Origin: Lineus longissimus
Taxonomy: Eukaryota > Nemertea > Pilidiophora > Heteronemertea > Lineidae
Direction of reading: 5' to 3'
Assembly: GCF_910592395.1 (NCBI RefSeq)
Contig: NC_088322.1
Span: 9,605,431-9,669,430 of the forward strand
DNA length: 64,000 nt
Shown here piece after piece: positions 1-13,200 of this stretch. The translations under genes were made by a program, and so were the position numbers. Position 1 is the stretch's first letter, and every line of letters starts with the position of its first letter. The notes under the pieces were generated by a model. That model was given only the letters and a program-made list of their open reading frames with translations. It was not told the DNA's origin and searched no databases.

Positions 1-1465
1 TTCAAAAAATACATGTCACTTTGAAAGAAGTGCATTGGGTGGGGGTGAAAAACTTCTGTGTCATTCGGCTGTTGCCTGTACATTTTGCTGTGTATAAAGC
101 GCCTAAATGAGCCGGCACACTTAAAAAAACCAGGTGATTACTTGTCTACCACTTTGCGAGTTGTAGCTCTGAAAGTATGGCCTTGTTGTTATCAAATCTG
201 AACACAAAATTCAGTTTATACAATGTAAGACTGTCTCTAAGGTGAATATACGGTCATAAGGTCAACATTGTGCTATTAATTCTTCATTATTTTTCTGCGA
301 CGAGGCCATTCTGTCTAGTTCTCCTCGTTGAGTCTTGTCTTCATATTTCAACTTTTGCTAAAAGTGAGGGCCACGAACATTAAAGGTAGTTGAAATAATG
401 TAGGAGCAAGCTCGGGAACATTTGGGGGTGATCAGGTAACGGTGTCACAAACTGGAGCAAACCAGCCAAAAGTCGTTGTCTATGTTTGGCTGTGTTTATA
501 CTTGATTTCCTGATCAGTATTTCAATCCAGACTAATAGTACACAGTACAGGCGTAGATCGGGGGGGGGGGGGGCAATCTTGGGCTAGCTCACACTAACTT
601 CAAAAAAATCTTTTAAATGACAATAAAATCTTTGAATTTGGCCTTGAAATTGTGAAGTGAGGGCTGGGTGCGCCCTCTATCTCAGAGTGAGAGAGGTCAG
701 TTCCACCCCTGTAGTACCAGCTGAGCTAGTGTACTAATGAGCTAGGGTCGCATCGATCATTTCGTCAATTCCAGTCATTCTGTATGATATTGATAGGACT
801 CGTAGAGGTGCGAAGCCTATGATGTGTCTTTTGCTTTATTCAAGTTGATATTGTCAGTGAATCTATAATGCAGTAGTCGAGGTAAACCCTGTACCCCCTC
901 CCCCAATTAGGCGATCCGCACACTAAGTCAACTTTTTTCCCTTTCTATTGAAATGATGAAGGGGTCAATGGTATTTGAAACCACCTACTTCTCAAATGAA
1001 ACAGAAATTCGACAGGTAGGGAGAAAAAAACAGCCCAGAATTTGCTCCTCATTTGACACTAAGTTAGTAGGTTTGGGGAGGGGGTACCAGGTTCAAATTG
1101 ACCACTGCATAAAGCTTGTGCTCCAGTTTCACAGACTTCTGTGTTGGGTGGTAAAATATTACCAATGTCATCTCTACAGGCTGGCCCAGAATTCTTTTCC
1201 TTTGGACAATAAAATTCTATTGGGTATCCATTGTATGAGGGAAAATAATTCTGGGACACCCTGTAGGTATCCCAAAAGACATGTCATGGGTCTATTTTAT
1301 GTGTAAAATATCTTTGTATTTTGTAGCCTATTTTCAGCACTTTTTGTACATGTTATGCTTCAGCATTGTAAATATCAGTCAATTATTAGTAAAAAAACTG
1401 TGTTGTTGTCTTCTTTTAGTATTGTTTGGTGAAAACTGTACTGGAACCAGTACGGTTTGCCTGAG
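1..1465. other. Intergenic sequence, no gene recognised
   Basis: Only short open frames without recognisable protein similarity occur here. A 14-base G run lies at 560-573. I see no exon, RNA gene or transposon end that I can support. Confidence 0.5.
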
Positions 1466-1477
1466 GAAACTCTTGAG

Positions 1478-4400
1478 ACTCTCTCCTTTCAAGGGATGTG
1501 ACCCTGTATTAAACTACTACCTGCAACCTTGCCTCCATAAGGTCTCCAACAATCCCGATGGCCCTCGCATCGCGTTGGACTTCTACCTACCGACAGAGAG
1601 TGAATTCTCTCCTTTAACTACTGCCTGCAACCTTGCATCTGTCTGGTCTCCAACAATGCCAATGGTCCTCATGACGTGCTGGGCCACTTCGATGAATCGA
1701 CAGAGAGTGAATTCTCTCCTTTAAAGAGATGCGTACCTGTTAACTACCGCCTGCAACCTTGCATCCATAAGGTCTCCAACAATCCCGATGGCCCTCGCAT
1801 CGCGTTGGACTTCTACCTACCGACAGAGAGTGAATTCTCTCATTTAAAGGGATGTGTCTCTATTAACTACTGCCTGCAACCTTGTATCTGTCAGGTCTCC
1901 AACAATGCCAATGGCCCTTATAACGTGCTGGACCACTTCGATGATTTCACAGAGAGTGAATTCTCTCCTTTAAAGGGATGTGTCTCTGTTAACTCCTGCC
2001 TGCAACCTTGTATCTGTCAGGTCTCCAACAATGCCAATGGCCCTCATAACGTGCTAGACCACTTCGATGAATAGACAGATAGTGAATTCTCTCATTTAAA
2101 GGGATGTGTCTCTATTAACTACTGCCTGCAACCTTGTATCTGCCAGGTCTCCAACAATGCCAATGGCCCTTATAACGTGCTGGACCACTTCGATGATTTC
2201 ACAGAGAGTGAATTCTCTCCATTAAAGGGATGTGTCTCTGTTGAACTACTGCCTGCAACCTTGTATCTGTCAGGTCTCCAACAATGCCAATGGCCCTTAT
2301 AACGTGCTGGACCACTTCGATGATTTCACAGAGAGTGAAATCTCTCATTTAAAGGGATGTGTCTCTATTAACTACTGCCTGCAACCTTGTATCTGTCAGG
2401 TCTCCAACAATGCCAATGGCCCTCATAACGTGCTGGACCACTTCGATGATTTCACAGAGAGTGAATTCTCTCATTTAAAGGGATGTGTTCTTATTAACTA
2501 CTGCCTGCAACCTTGTTTCTGTCAGGTCTCCAACAATGCCAATGGCCCTCATAACGTGCTAGACCACTTCGATGATTTCACAGAGAGTGAATTCTCTCCT
2601 TTAAAGGGATGTGTCTCTGTTAACTACTGCCTGCAACCTTGTATCTGTCAGGTCTCCAACAATGCCAATGGCCCTTATAACGTGCTAGACCACTTCGATG
2701 ATTTCACAGAGAGTGAATTCTCTCCTTTAAAGGGATGTGATCCTGTAAACTACTACCTGCAACCTTGCATCCATAAGGTCTCCAACAATCCCGATGGCCC
2801 TCGCATCGCGTTGGACTTCTACCTACCGACAGAGAGTGAATTCTCTCCTTTAACTACTGCCTGCAACCTTGCATCTGTCTGGTCTCCAACAATGCCAATG
2901 GTCCTCATGACGTGCTGGGCCACTTCGATGAATCGACAGAGAGTGAATTCTCTCCTTTAAAGAGATGCGTACCTGTTAACTACCGCCTGCAACCTTGCAT
3001 CCATAAGGTCTCCAACAATCCCGATGGCCCTCGCATCGCGTTGGACTTCTACCTACCGACAGAGAGTGAATTCTCTCATTTAAAGGGATGTGTCTCTATT
3101 AACTACTGCCTGCAACCTTGTATCTGTCAGGTCTCCAACAATGCCAATGGCCCTTATAACGTGCTGGACCACTTCGATGATTTCACAGAGAGTGAATTCT
3201 CTCCTTTAAAGGGATGTGTCTCTGTTAACTCCTGCCTGCAACCTTGTATCTGTCAGGTCTCCAACAATGCCAATGGCCCTCATAACGTGCTAGACCACTT
3301 CGATGAATAGACAGATAGTGAATTCTCTCATTTAAAGGGATGTGTCTCTATTAACTACTGCCTGCAACCTTGTATCTGCCAGGTCTCCAACAATGCCAAT
3401 GGCCCTTATAACGTGCTGGACCACTTCGATGATTTCACAGAGAGTGAATTCTCTCCATTAAAGGGATGTGTCTCTGTTGAACTACTGCCTGCAACCTTGT
3501 ATCTGTCAGGTCTCCAACAATGCCAATGGCCCTTATAACGTGCTGGACCACTTCGATGATTTCACAGAGAGTGAATTCTCTCATTTAAAGGGATGTGTCT
3601 CTATTAACTACTGCCTGCAACCTTGTATCTGTCAGGTCTCCAACAATGCCATTGGCCCTCATAACGTGCTGGACCACTTCGATGATTTCACAGAGAGTGA
3701 ATTCTCTCATTTAAAGGGATGTGTTCTTATTAACTACTGCCTGCAACCTTGTTTCTGTCAGGTCTCCAACAATGCCAATGGCCCTCATAACGTGCTAGAC
3801 CACTTCGATGATTTCACAGAGAGTGAATTCTCTCCTTTAAAGGGATGTGTCTCTGTTAACTACTGCCTGCAACCTTGTATCTGTCAGGTCTCCAACAATG
3901 CCAATGGCCCTTATAACGTGCTAGACCACTTCGATGATTTCACAGAGAGTGAATTCTCTCCTTTAAAGGGATGTGTCTCTGTTAACTACTGCCTGCAACC
4001 TTGTATCTGTCAGGTCTCCAACAATGCCAATGGCCCTCATAACGCGCTAGACCACTTCTATGAATAGACAGATAGTGAATTCTCTCATTTAAAGGGATGT
4101 GTCTCTGTTAACCACTGCCTGCAACCTTGTATCTGTCAGGTCTCCAACAATGCCAATGGCCCTCATAACGCGCTAGACCACTTCTATGAATAGACAGAGA
4201 GTGAATTCTCTCATTTAAAGGGATGTGTCTCTGTTAACTACTGCCTGCTACCTTGTATCTGCCAGGTCTCCAACAATGCCAATGGCCCTCATAACGTGCT
4301 GGACCACTTCGATGATTTCACAGAGAGTGAATTCTCTCATTTAAAGGGATGTGTCTCTGTTAACGCCTGCCTGCAACCTTGTATCTGTCAGGTCTCCAAC

Positions 4401-5785
4401 AATGCCAATGGCCCTTATAACGTGTTGGACCACTTCGATGATTTCACAGAGAGTGAATTCTCTCATTTAAAGGGATGTGTCTCTGTTAACTACTGCCTGC
4501 AACCTTGCATCTGCCAGGTCTCCAACAATGCCAATGGCCCTCATAACGTGCTGGACCACTTCGATGAATAGACAGAGAGTGAATTCTCTCATTTAAAGGG
4601 ATGTGTCTCTGTTAACTACTGCCTGCAACCTTGTATCTGTCAGGTCTCCAACAATGCCAATGGCCGTATAACGTGCTGGACCACTTCTATGAATAGACAG
4701 AGAGTGAATTCTCTCATTTAAAGGGATGTGTCTCTGTTAACTACTGCCTGCAGCCTTGTATCTGTCAGGTCTCCAACAATGCCAATGGCCCTCATAACGC
4801 GCTAGACCACTTCTATGAATAGACAGATAGTGAATTCTCTCATTTAAAGGGATGTGTCTCTGTTAACCACTGCCTGCAACCCTGTATCTGTCAGGTCTCC
4901 AACAATGCCAATGGCCCTCATAACGCGCTAGACCACTTCTATGAATAGACCGAGAGTGAATTCTTTCATTTAAAGGGATGTGTCTCTGTTAACTACTGCC
5001 TGCTACCTTGTATCTGCCAGGTCTCCAACAATGCCAATGGCCCTCATAACGTGCTGGACCACTTCGATGATTTCACAGAGAGTGAATTCTCTCATTTAAA
5101 GGGATGTGTTTCTGTTAACGCCTGCCTGCAACCTTGTATCTGTCAGGTCTCCAACAATGCCAATGGCCGTATAACGTGCTGGACCACTTCGATGAATAGA
5201 CAGAGAGTGAATTCTCTCATTTAAAGGGATATGTCTCTATTAACTACTGCCTGCAACCTTGTATCTGTCAGGTCTCCAACAATGCCAATGGCCCTCATAA
5301 CGTGCTGGACCACTTCGATGAATAGACAGAGAGTGAATTCTCTCATTTAAAGGGATGTGTTCTTATTAACTACTGCCTGCAACCTTGTTTCTGTCAGGTC
5401 TCCAACAATGCCAATGGCCCTCATAACGTGCTAGACCACTTCGATGATTTCACAGAGAGTGAATTCTCTCCTTTAAAGGGATGTGTCTCTGTTAACTACT
5501 TCCTGCAACCTTGTATCTGTCAGGTCTCCAACAATGCCAATGGCCCTCATAACGCGCTAGACCACTTCTATGAATAGACAGATAGTGCATTCTCTCCTTT
5601 AAAGGGACGTGTCTCTGTTAATTATACTGCCTGCAACCTTGTATCTGTCAGGTCTCCAACAATACCAATGGTCTTCATGACGTGCTGGACCATTTCTAAG
5701 AATCGACAGACAGTGAATTCTCTCCTTTAAAGGGATGTGTCCCCATTAACTACTGCCTGCAACCTTGCATATGTCAGGTCTTCAG
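1478..5785. repeat. 126-bp minisatellite array (about 34 units)
   Basis: Units repeat every 126 bp, for example at 2453, 2579 and 2705 for the same TTCACAG word. Each unit has a near-palindromic GAGAGTGAATTCTCTC core, then CTGCAACCTTGTATCTG and CCAATGGCCCT. Because 126 is 42 codons, plus-strand frames stay open over several units and encode a cysteine-containing 42-residue repeat. Many units carry an in-frame TAG (GATGAATAG) where others have GATGATTTC, and some have 1-bp or longer indels, so a continuous protein is unlikely. Variant units in the left part carry CATCCATAAGG and CATCGCGTTGG. The right edge decays near 5785. Non-coding satellite is the best reading. Confidence 0.95.
1480..3971. 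repeat. 1236-bp higher-order duplication inside the array
   Basis: About 1480-2735 recurs at about 2716-3971 with an offset of exactly 1236 bp. The copies share a short variant unit, an extra G in GTTGAACTACTG (2239 and 3475) and the same in-frame stops. I see only a few differences, for example GAAATCTC near 2337 against GAATTCTC near 3573, and CCAATGG against CCATTGG near 3650. This points to a recent segmental duplication by unequal exchange. Confidence 0.9.
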
Positions 5786-6307
5786 CAATGGTGTGGATAG
5801 CCCTCATCACAGACAGACCTTGAATGGGGGCAGAGCAAGTAGATGAAGTCAGTACTGCCATCTTAAAAGGCAATATCGAACCAATCTGCTCCTGGGAACG
5901 TCCTGAATCGGCAGTCAGTAGAGTAGCAGCATGCACTATAGTTCTACTGGGCAGTTGAGGAGTAAGCTGGCTGCCGATGTAACAGGATTTTGGCAATTTG
6001 GGTCCAGTTCTCAAGTATTTTGAAGAGACTTACTGGAACTTCAACAGTTAAAGTAGTGAGTTGTGAAACTGTCATCACAATTACCAAGAGGACAATTAGA
6101 GACAGTCTCCACTTCACTTGTCTGGAGTTTTACCTGAATCCTTGCCAAATTGGGTCCTCATTTCAACTGGGTGAAATTCTGGCAATTGCATCTGTGTCAA
6201 AAACGGTTTGACGGAATTTCCAACGACATACTGAGGTTGAACACCCATTGAAATTAATTTATCAAAGAAATATTTCAAGACTTATATCGAAATTATCTAC
6301 AGAAACT
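5786..6307. other. Spacer between satellite and PHB 3' end
   Basis: Unique-looking sequence with short open frames of no recognised family. Nothing functional can be supported. Confidence 0.4.
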
Positions 6308-6313
6308 TTTATT
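6308..6313 (-). promoter_or_regulatory. Candidate poly(A) signal of PHB
   Basis: AATAAA on the minus strand about 370 bp past the PHB stop codon. It would give a 3' UTR of roughly 390 bases. This is the first canonical hexamer I noticed; no transcript evidence is available. Confidence 0.4.
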
Positions 6314-6683
6314 ATAACATAATTTTTTGTCTAGGAATTCACACTCGAATGCACATCTACACAAGTGGCTGAATAATAGTTTCAATGGAGAAAGTCTTAA
6401 CCACTCTCTTCTCAAATTAAGCAGTAGGTCAACGCTACCAGAAAGGCACCCTTCTTTCATACAATTCAAACTTATGAAGATGACAATATGCTTGAGTGCT
6501 GACAATATAACACCACATAGCTTTTTATACTTTATCAAGGTACAAGCAGCAGCCCCAAAAAATCATCTATGCAATCCATACAGTCATATTAGTATCAAGT
6601 TTCTCAACTCGCCATCTGAGTGGAATACAGTTCACTGGCATGAAATTTCGCAAATCAAGACACATCTATGGTCCTAACGCCTC

Positions 6684-9136
6684 TTATTGGGGTAAACTGA
6701 GGAGTGTTTGCTGCCCGGGAGGAAGGTACACAATATTCCGTGATTTTGATAGTTGGTATGCGATATCTTCTGCGGCTTCTATTTTCCTTAACGAGATGAG
6801 ACCATCGCCCGAATCTTGGAACGCTCTGGATAAAAGTTCAGCTCCGACTGAGTCTCCTTCGGCGGCTATGACGGCTGCTTTCTTTTGTTGTTCGGCCTGG
6901 AGAGAGGATGGGATACATTCGCACAGATTAAAATCTTGGAGTTTTAACATGCGGCAAACCCTGGCTCAAAATTTCATCCAAAAGGTGAGATGACACGACA
7001 CAGACAACCACTCAGGCAGTGCCCTCTGCAACTTGTTAAAGCATTTCACTTGGCACAGCCATTGAAATCTTGGAGGAAATCAAAATTTCCGTTATTCCTG
7101 GCCTCATATTTGTATCAAGTTTCTCAACTCGCCATCTGAGTGGAATACAGTTCGCTGGTATGAAAGTTCGCTGGCATGAAATTTCGTAAATCAAGACACA
7201 TTTATAGTCCTAACGCCTCCTATTGGGGTAAACTGAGGAGTGTTTGCTGCCCTGGAGGAAGGTACGACATACTTAGAATTCGGTGGTAATATTCTACTTC
7301 AAATAACCTCCAGCAGTTTCTAGAACAGCGTCTTGAATCTTTCAACTTACTCTTTCCACAAGATATCTGGCCCGCTCAGCCTCCTGTTGAGCGACTTGTT
7401 TCATCTCAACGGCCTGTGTAAACTCACGACCAAAAGTTAAATGGGTCTGAAAAAGACATAAGAGATTTGTAACATCAGCTGCCTCTTGTTTTTGCAATTG
7501 AAATCTCAATGCAAACAACAATTTTCACACCTCATTTTGCTATTGAGACAACTGACAACAAATCTTTTAAAGATTACTTTTAGGAAATTCTATTGAAAGC
7601 TTAGTGAAAAACATTTTCATTTCTGCTGTCAATTTATGCTGTTTGCAGGAATGGGAAAAAATGGAAATCGTCCAAAAAAATCGGAAATGTCTCATTCAGT
7701 GTCTCTACCTACCAATGAAATATCATCACAGAGAATCCCGAAGGAATGTGCTCGATCTCGCAACTCCTCGCTGACACGCTGGGACACGACCTCTCTCTGG
7801 GTGATCAGTTCGCTTGCATCAAACTGGGCCTGGAATTATACAAAAATAGCTTGATGGATGACGATTTTGTCACGAGCTGACCTGAGTAAATGAAGGCTAT
7901 GAAATTCTGAATGCAGAAGAAGGACTTAGTCAGACAAGGGCACACCTGTGTATGTATTATGCATTTAAAGCAAGAGAGGAGATTGGTATCGATACCTCAG
8001 GCATGTAGGGGTATTAATGAAAGAGAATGTGCATTCTCATCCTTAACAACTTACCACAATGGCCTTTAATACTTCTTGTGTAATAGAGGGTAGTACTCTC
8101 TCATCGTAATCAATGCCAAGATTTGAAAAGATCTTGGGGAGCTGGTCAACTTGTGGTCTGAATAGAATACGTAGGGTGATGTTCACGTTCTGTAAATCTG
8201 AAATATAGAAATATACAATGATTGAAAGGCAATCGAGGAAACGGGAGGGGGCAGACTTGCACTGAGACATCTCAATGTGGGGATGGGAAGGATGTTGGTA
8301 ATGGAAGGTTTCTTTTGGCGGTGCATTTCTCATTTTGAAATCTCTTTGAATGAAAAGCAAGATGCCATTCAGAGCCAAAACAGAGCTAAATATAAGGCAC
8401 AACTAACAAAACAACACAGAGTATGCAACCACACAGGCTTTTGTTTGCTGCTGGTTTCTTGTAGCTCTGAACAGCTCTTGGAGTCTTTCGGACTAGAACG
8501 ACAAGTACAAAGTTATGTTTACCTTTGCTTCCTGTCACAACGGGCACATTCCTTGGACGACTCCTACAATCGTAGATAACAGGCTTCTGTACCCAAGGGA
8601 TGAAGAAGTGGGTTCCCTCGCCAATCACAAACTCACGAACGCCACGGAATCTGTCAAAAATGACAGCTCTGTGACCACCATCCACTGCAAAAGAATGGGA
8701 AAAGTTACAAGCCTGCAGACGTCCTTTAGTGAAGCCTTTACGGATCCAAGGACAGTCAGGAGGGCGATCGCGATGAGGACATTGGTAACGATGTCCACCC
8801 TTATTTGTCTCCTGGACCTTAGCCGCCCCCGTCGGTGGCTGGCCTGTCATGGCAAGTGGTGGTGGTGCACTGTGCTGCGGCACTCCTTCACGGCATCAGG
8901 TCATCATGCGCTATGCGTGGCCGGCCCTCGGCCTCCTATGCTATTCTTATTAATCTTGCCGTTGACAACAGACTCATTTACTGCTGAAGTGAAAGAAGGA
9001 AGGGCTTCTACTCTATAAAAGGCACCAGTTTCCGAGTTGAAATCTTACCATTAAATAGAGCTGAGTTGACTACACCACCAGCCACAGCAATTCCTAGACC
9101 CAATTTCCCAAGATTATTCAGGGCTCTGGCAGCCAT
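6684..9136 (-). CDS. PHB: Prohibitin-1 (PHB), 6 coding exons, 272 aa
   Basis: Prohibitin-1 forms ring assemblies with prohibitin-2 in the mitochondrial inner membrane, acting as a scaffold and protein chaperone. Minus-strand exons: 9136-9049, 8684-8523, 8197-8055, 7829-7713, 7446-7351 and 6896-6684. All introns are GT-AG and the phases join without error. The product is 272 residues, the same as vertebrate PHB1. It starts [15 protein letters not shown] with a hydrophobic Ala/Gly-rich N-terminal anchor (about residues 8-29). The SPFH/PHB domain follows, with [13 protein letters not shown], then VEKAEQQKKA-like coiled-coil sequence and the C-terminal [15 protein letters not shown], ending in LLSLPQ. 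The AEQQKKAA and AAEDIAYQL motifs mark it as PHB1 rather than PHB2. It lies head-to-head with La. The last intron holds a partial copy of its own terminal exon. Confidence 0.97.
7107..7264 (-). pseudogene. Partial duplicate of PHB terminal exon and 3' UTR
   Basis: This segment copies about 6585-6729 and lies in the last PHB intron, in the same orientation. It keeps codons for the last 14 residues ([14 protein letters not shown]) and a stop (TAG instead of TAA), followed by 3' UTR sequence. A short internal duplication (GCTGG/TATGAAA-type) makes it slightly longer than the source. It lacks the upstream part of the exon. A possible acceptor (CCTTCCTCCAG) lies inside it but would enter another frame. 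Confidence 0.85.
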
Positions 9137-10238
9137 TTTGACTCAAATTTGCACTGGCCTTCGAAGGTCAACCGAAATCAAATGGTGTTTACAGCAAATT
9201 CTCAGAAAGAATGACAAATATTGTGGTATTGATGCAGTCTTAACTATAATATATTTCTGGCTGAAGGGTAGTTTCGTAAATATTCTGTTTAGAATTCTTG
9301 AAAAAGACGATTTTATCGGCTTATGCAATGGGATTTCGCCAAAATTATGCCGGCCGCATGTTACGGAAGTGACGACACATGCGGGATACCGGGAGCATGC
9401 GCATTCGGTGTCTGACGAAAAACGTGTGTTGATCGTGCAATATTTTTTCCTTCAATAAAAGCAAGATTTCACCACTTTGATCGTTACACATTTTGACGAA
9501 ACGTACGTGGTCCTTACCTCTTTCACATCAAGATTTTGTTGGTCAAGTATGATGATTTCCAAGGTTGTTTTTACGTCTAAAACAGTGTTTGAATACCTAA
9601 TCGTATCGGGAAGTGTACAATTACAATGCTCGATGCTGTAATGCATAGGCCTACAACTCAAAGTGTACAATGCAGCTCGGCTACAATGCACTATGAGTAT
9701 GAAAAAGAAACTTCTGTGATGAATGGCGTCCAGTACCTGATGCAACGTGACGCTAGCTGTGCATAATCGCAAAATTTACTGAAAAGCAGAAAAAGGGGAA
9801 TGAGTTTACGATCCCCGTTCACGGCCCAAAGAAGAAGAAGGTCATCGGTTGACTGACGTCAACGAAGCGCCACTCCTGCACTGTTCAATGGATTTATAGT
9901 TGAATGCCATCAAACTACGTCATTTCCGATAGGGGATTGTTAATTTTAACCAAAAAAGGTGTTACTACTTACGCCATGCCCAACGGCAATGGCAGCTATG
10001 TCTACGATATGAGCCGAGGCTATAGGGTTCTGCCTACGACTATGTCATGAAGTGTATACGGTATATTGTGGCAGGGGGCTGGTTCTTAACCACCCGTACT
10101 CTCCTCTTCTAAACAATTACTAGGTCTGATATCAAAACTGCTGAGGTGACACTGGATCGGTCTTCACATTATCTCTAATTGCTCTTCTAAAATTCAGGTA
10201 TTGTATGCTAGGAGCATTGTTCATTCCAGTCATTCGCT
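9137..10238. promoter_or_regulatory. Shared upstream region of PHB and La
   Basis: This 1.1 kb spacer separates two divergent start codons, so both promoters must lie in it unless there are distant non-coding exons. A perfect palindromic CRE, TGACGTCA, lies at 9854-9861. Sequence TTCATTCCAG just before the La ATG could be an acceptor, so La may have an untranslated first exon. No TATA box was convincing. Confidence 0.5.
9854..9861. promoter_or_regulatory. CRE palindrome TGACGTCA
   Basis: Full 8-bp CREB/ATF consensus between the divergent PHB and La genes. Occupancy is unknown. Confidence 0.4.
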
Positions 10239-13200
10239 ATGTCGTCGGAAAATGGTGAGAAGACAGCTGAGATCTCCACTCTGGAGCAGAGAATCATTCG
10301 TCAAGTAGAGGTGAGAAAATAAAGTCATTAATTTCATGTTAGGACTAGGAGGAAATTTTACATTCTGCTGATGGATTTTTAGTATATGGTATAATGCGTT
10401 TTAACAACAAGTGCAATTTCTTTTAAAAACCTTTGCTTATTTGGCGCCCTCTTACACCTTAGAACAGTGTAATAACCACGCAGTTGAAAGGTCATGTTGT
10501 AAAAACTAAACTTATGAAATAATTGTCCCCTTTTTTTCCAGTATTATTTTGGTGATGCCAACCTCACCAGGGATCGATTCCTTCAGTCAGAAATCAAGGA
10601 AAACGAGGGAGGATGTATCCTTTTGCAAAACACCAGGGATGGACAGGGGTACTTTCTGTCCATTTGTTTGATTATAATATTTTCACCCCCACTGAAAGGG
10701 CCAGACACAATTGGCGTATAACACCCTCTTTACTACCAAACTCCTATCTCTTACACCAGGTGCCTGGCGAGAAGGCAGTTTGTACCCTATATTCAAATAG
10801 CTGACAGCTAACCTGCTGGCCACATCAGGCTACCCTCGGGCCACACAGGTGGACCATCGAAACTACAGGTGGACCATCGAAATTGGTTTATCGGTTTATT
10901 GCAGGCCAAGCTGGCTTCAACGAGATGTTTGCATGTTCTCTGCTCAAATTGTAAATAACGTGAATGTTCTTCATAAGAACAATGATCACTGTTCATTACA
11001 TAAAGAGCTGCAGATGAAAAAGTGTTGTCCTTGGAAAGCTGTCTATGTCAGAATTGTCAAATTTAGTTTAATTGAGGGTGATTGTAATAACTTCACTGAT
11101 ATCAGTATTTTGTCTGACGTGTTCCTTAACTAAATGGTCAGGGGTTACCATGGAGACGATGCTTAAATTCAACAGGCTGTCATCCTTATCAGAGGATATC
11201 AAAATGATCGTAGAGGCTCTGAAGAAATCCACCGCAGGACTTATGGAGGTAGGTGTGGGGTTAGGAATCATAGCTCCTGTTCACTTGTGACACGCCACAC
11301 ACATAATCAACCTCTCTTTGACTTATTCGGTGTTCCCATTCATGTTTGTACCAGGGAACATGCAATGAAGACAATGGTAACATCACCACAAGGGAACACT
11401 GCCTAAACACACCTTCCCACTTTGAAAGTTTCACATTAAAGGGAACTGAAACCGCCAAGCCAGTTCGTATGACCTCGTTTTCATTTCCCGCGTATCGGGT
11501 GATCAGAACGAGGCATGAATGAAACATGGCGCCTAGCTGTCAATTATTGAGTGACGTCACTACTATGGAATTTACTACGAAAAAACATGAATGAAAGATC
11601 ACATGACTCACGTGATTCTCACATGATTCTCAATAATAACAAATTGAACTGCGCATGCTCGGGCACTGGGGGCGTAGCTACAAATCTGAACTCGAATAGG
11701 AAGTTGGAAGTTTGACTTTCTCGGGCGGTGAAAGTCGAAAAGTTGAATAAATCGCTCGGCGGTTCCAGTTCCCTTTAAGCTTGCAATTGCATCCAATGGA
11801 CGTCAAGTTTCAACTACACATAGGTAGCACTATATGTACAAGTGATCTTGCACACCATGCCCAACACCTTGTCGACATTACTTTCTTCAGATCCACGAAG
11901 ATGGAACTAAGATCCGTCGCAGTCCTGATAAACCGCTCCCGTCAAACACACTTGAGAGGCGCGAAGATGTCAAGGATAGATCGGCGTATGTTGTAAGTAT
12001 CAGAAGTGCTGGGTGTCTTTCTTCTTTTTCAGTGTCTGATTGGTTGGTGGGGTGAAAAAAGAAGAAGGGAAATACTTGGGGACATTGTAATCTCTCTGTC
12101 CTGATTCAGAAAGCTCTGCTCTTGTGGGAGATATTGCAAAAACCTTATTGAGCTGTCACTGATAGATTTTTTCCTGGGGGTTAGAACAGGGGTGTTTCGA
12201 TGTGACACTTGGGCTCTGAAAGTGTTAATGGCCGGCCAACTGTTACCCTTAATGTTTTCATTTTCAGAAAGGTTTCCCAACTACGCTGACAATGAACGAG
12301 ATCCTTGATTGGTTCGACGAGTACGGGCCGCCAGATAATGTCCAGATGAGACGGGACGCAGCGAGAGAATTCAAGGTAAGTCTTCATCTGGCCACAGTCT
12401 CCAGCTGAGAGTAGTCACTACCTGAGTGGACACCTCTATTAAGGATATAACCTTTCGTGCCAAATTGGTCTTTTCCATTGAATTTGACCTCTGTAATCAG
12501 GCCACCTCTCATTTAAGGACAGCTTTTTTCTCTGTATAAAAGTTAGTTCTAATGAAAGGGCCAGCCGGCTTTGGCTTATGAGACACTCTTCGAAACTCCA
12601 AAATCTAATGCTAGGCGCCAGGCAAGAAGGCATTTTGTACCCAATATTTCGAATATACTCGTACCTTGGCAATGGTGACGAAAACTCGTACCTTGGCAAT
12701 GGAGCAGAAACCAGCTTTGGAGTATATTCTTAGCTCGGCAGCAAACGTGTAAAGTAATTCGCCTCTGCTCTTCTTTAAAGGGTTCTGTGTTTGTATTGTT
12801 CAAAACCAAAGAAGACTTGGGGAAGTTCCTGGCGGTGGACAGCAAATATGAAGAGACAGAGCTGATCAAAATGTTAAAGTGAGTACCAGGTATATGCAGC
12901 GCTTGAGTTTGAGCTGCCCTAAGGGTTTTGAAAATATAGACCAATGTAATAAACTGGTTGGGGCGTCATAGCCCAGTGGTTAACACTGCGGTCTATCATA
13001 CGATAGGGCTGGCTTCGATCTATGGGGGAACTCAGTTTTTCTTGATGAAACGGCTTGGCTTTTTAAGTAGCAAAAATTCCTGTCACTTCAATGAGTAAAT
13101 ATTTCAGTGTCAATTGCATGAGATTAAACTGTGGTTCTTTGTACCTTGGTGTCCACACCAGGGCAGGTAAAAACACAAGTTTAGCAATGTCAACTTTTGA

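Noticed and set aside
1676-4571. Plus-strand open frames of 91-242 aa as a repetitive protein gene
   Set aside because: They arise from the 126-bp satellite, whose length is a multiple of three. In-frame TAG codons and indels break the frame, and changes between units are not mainly silent.
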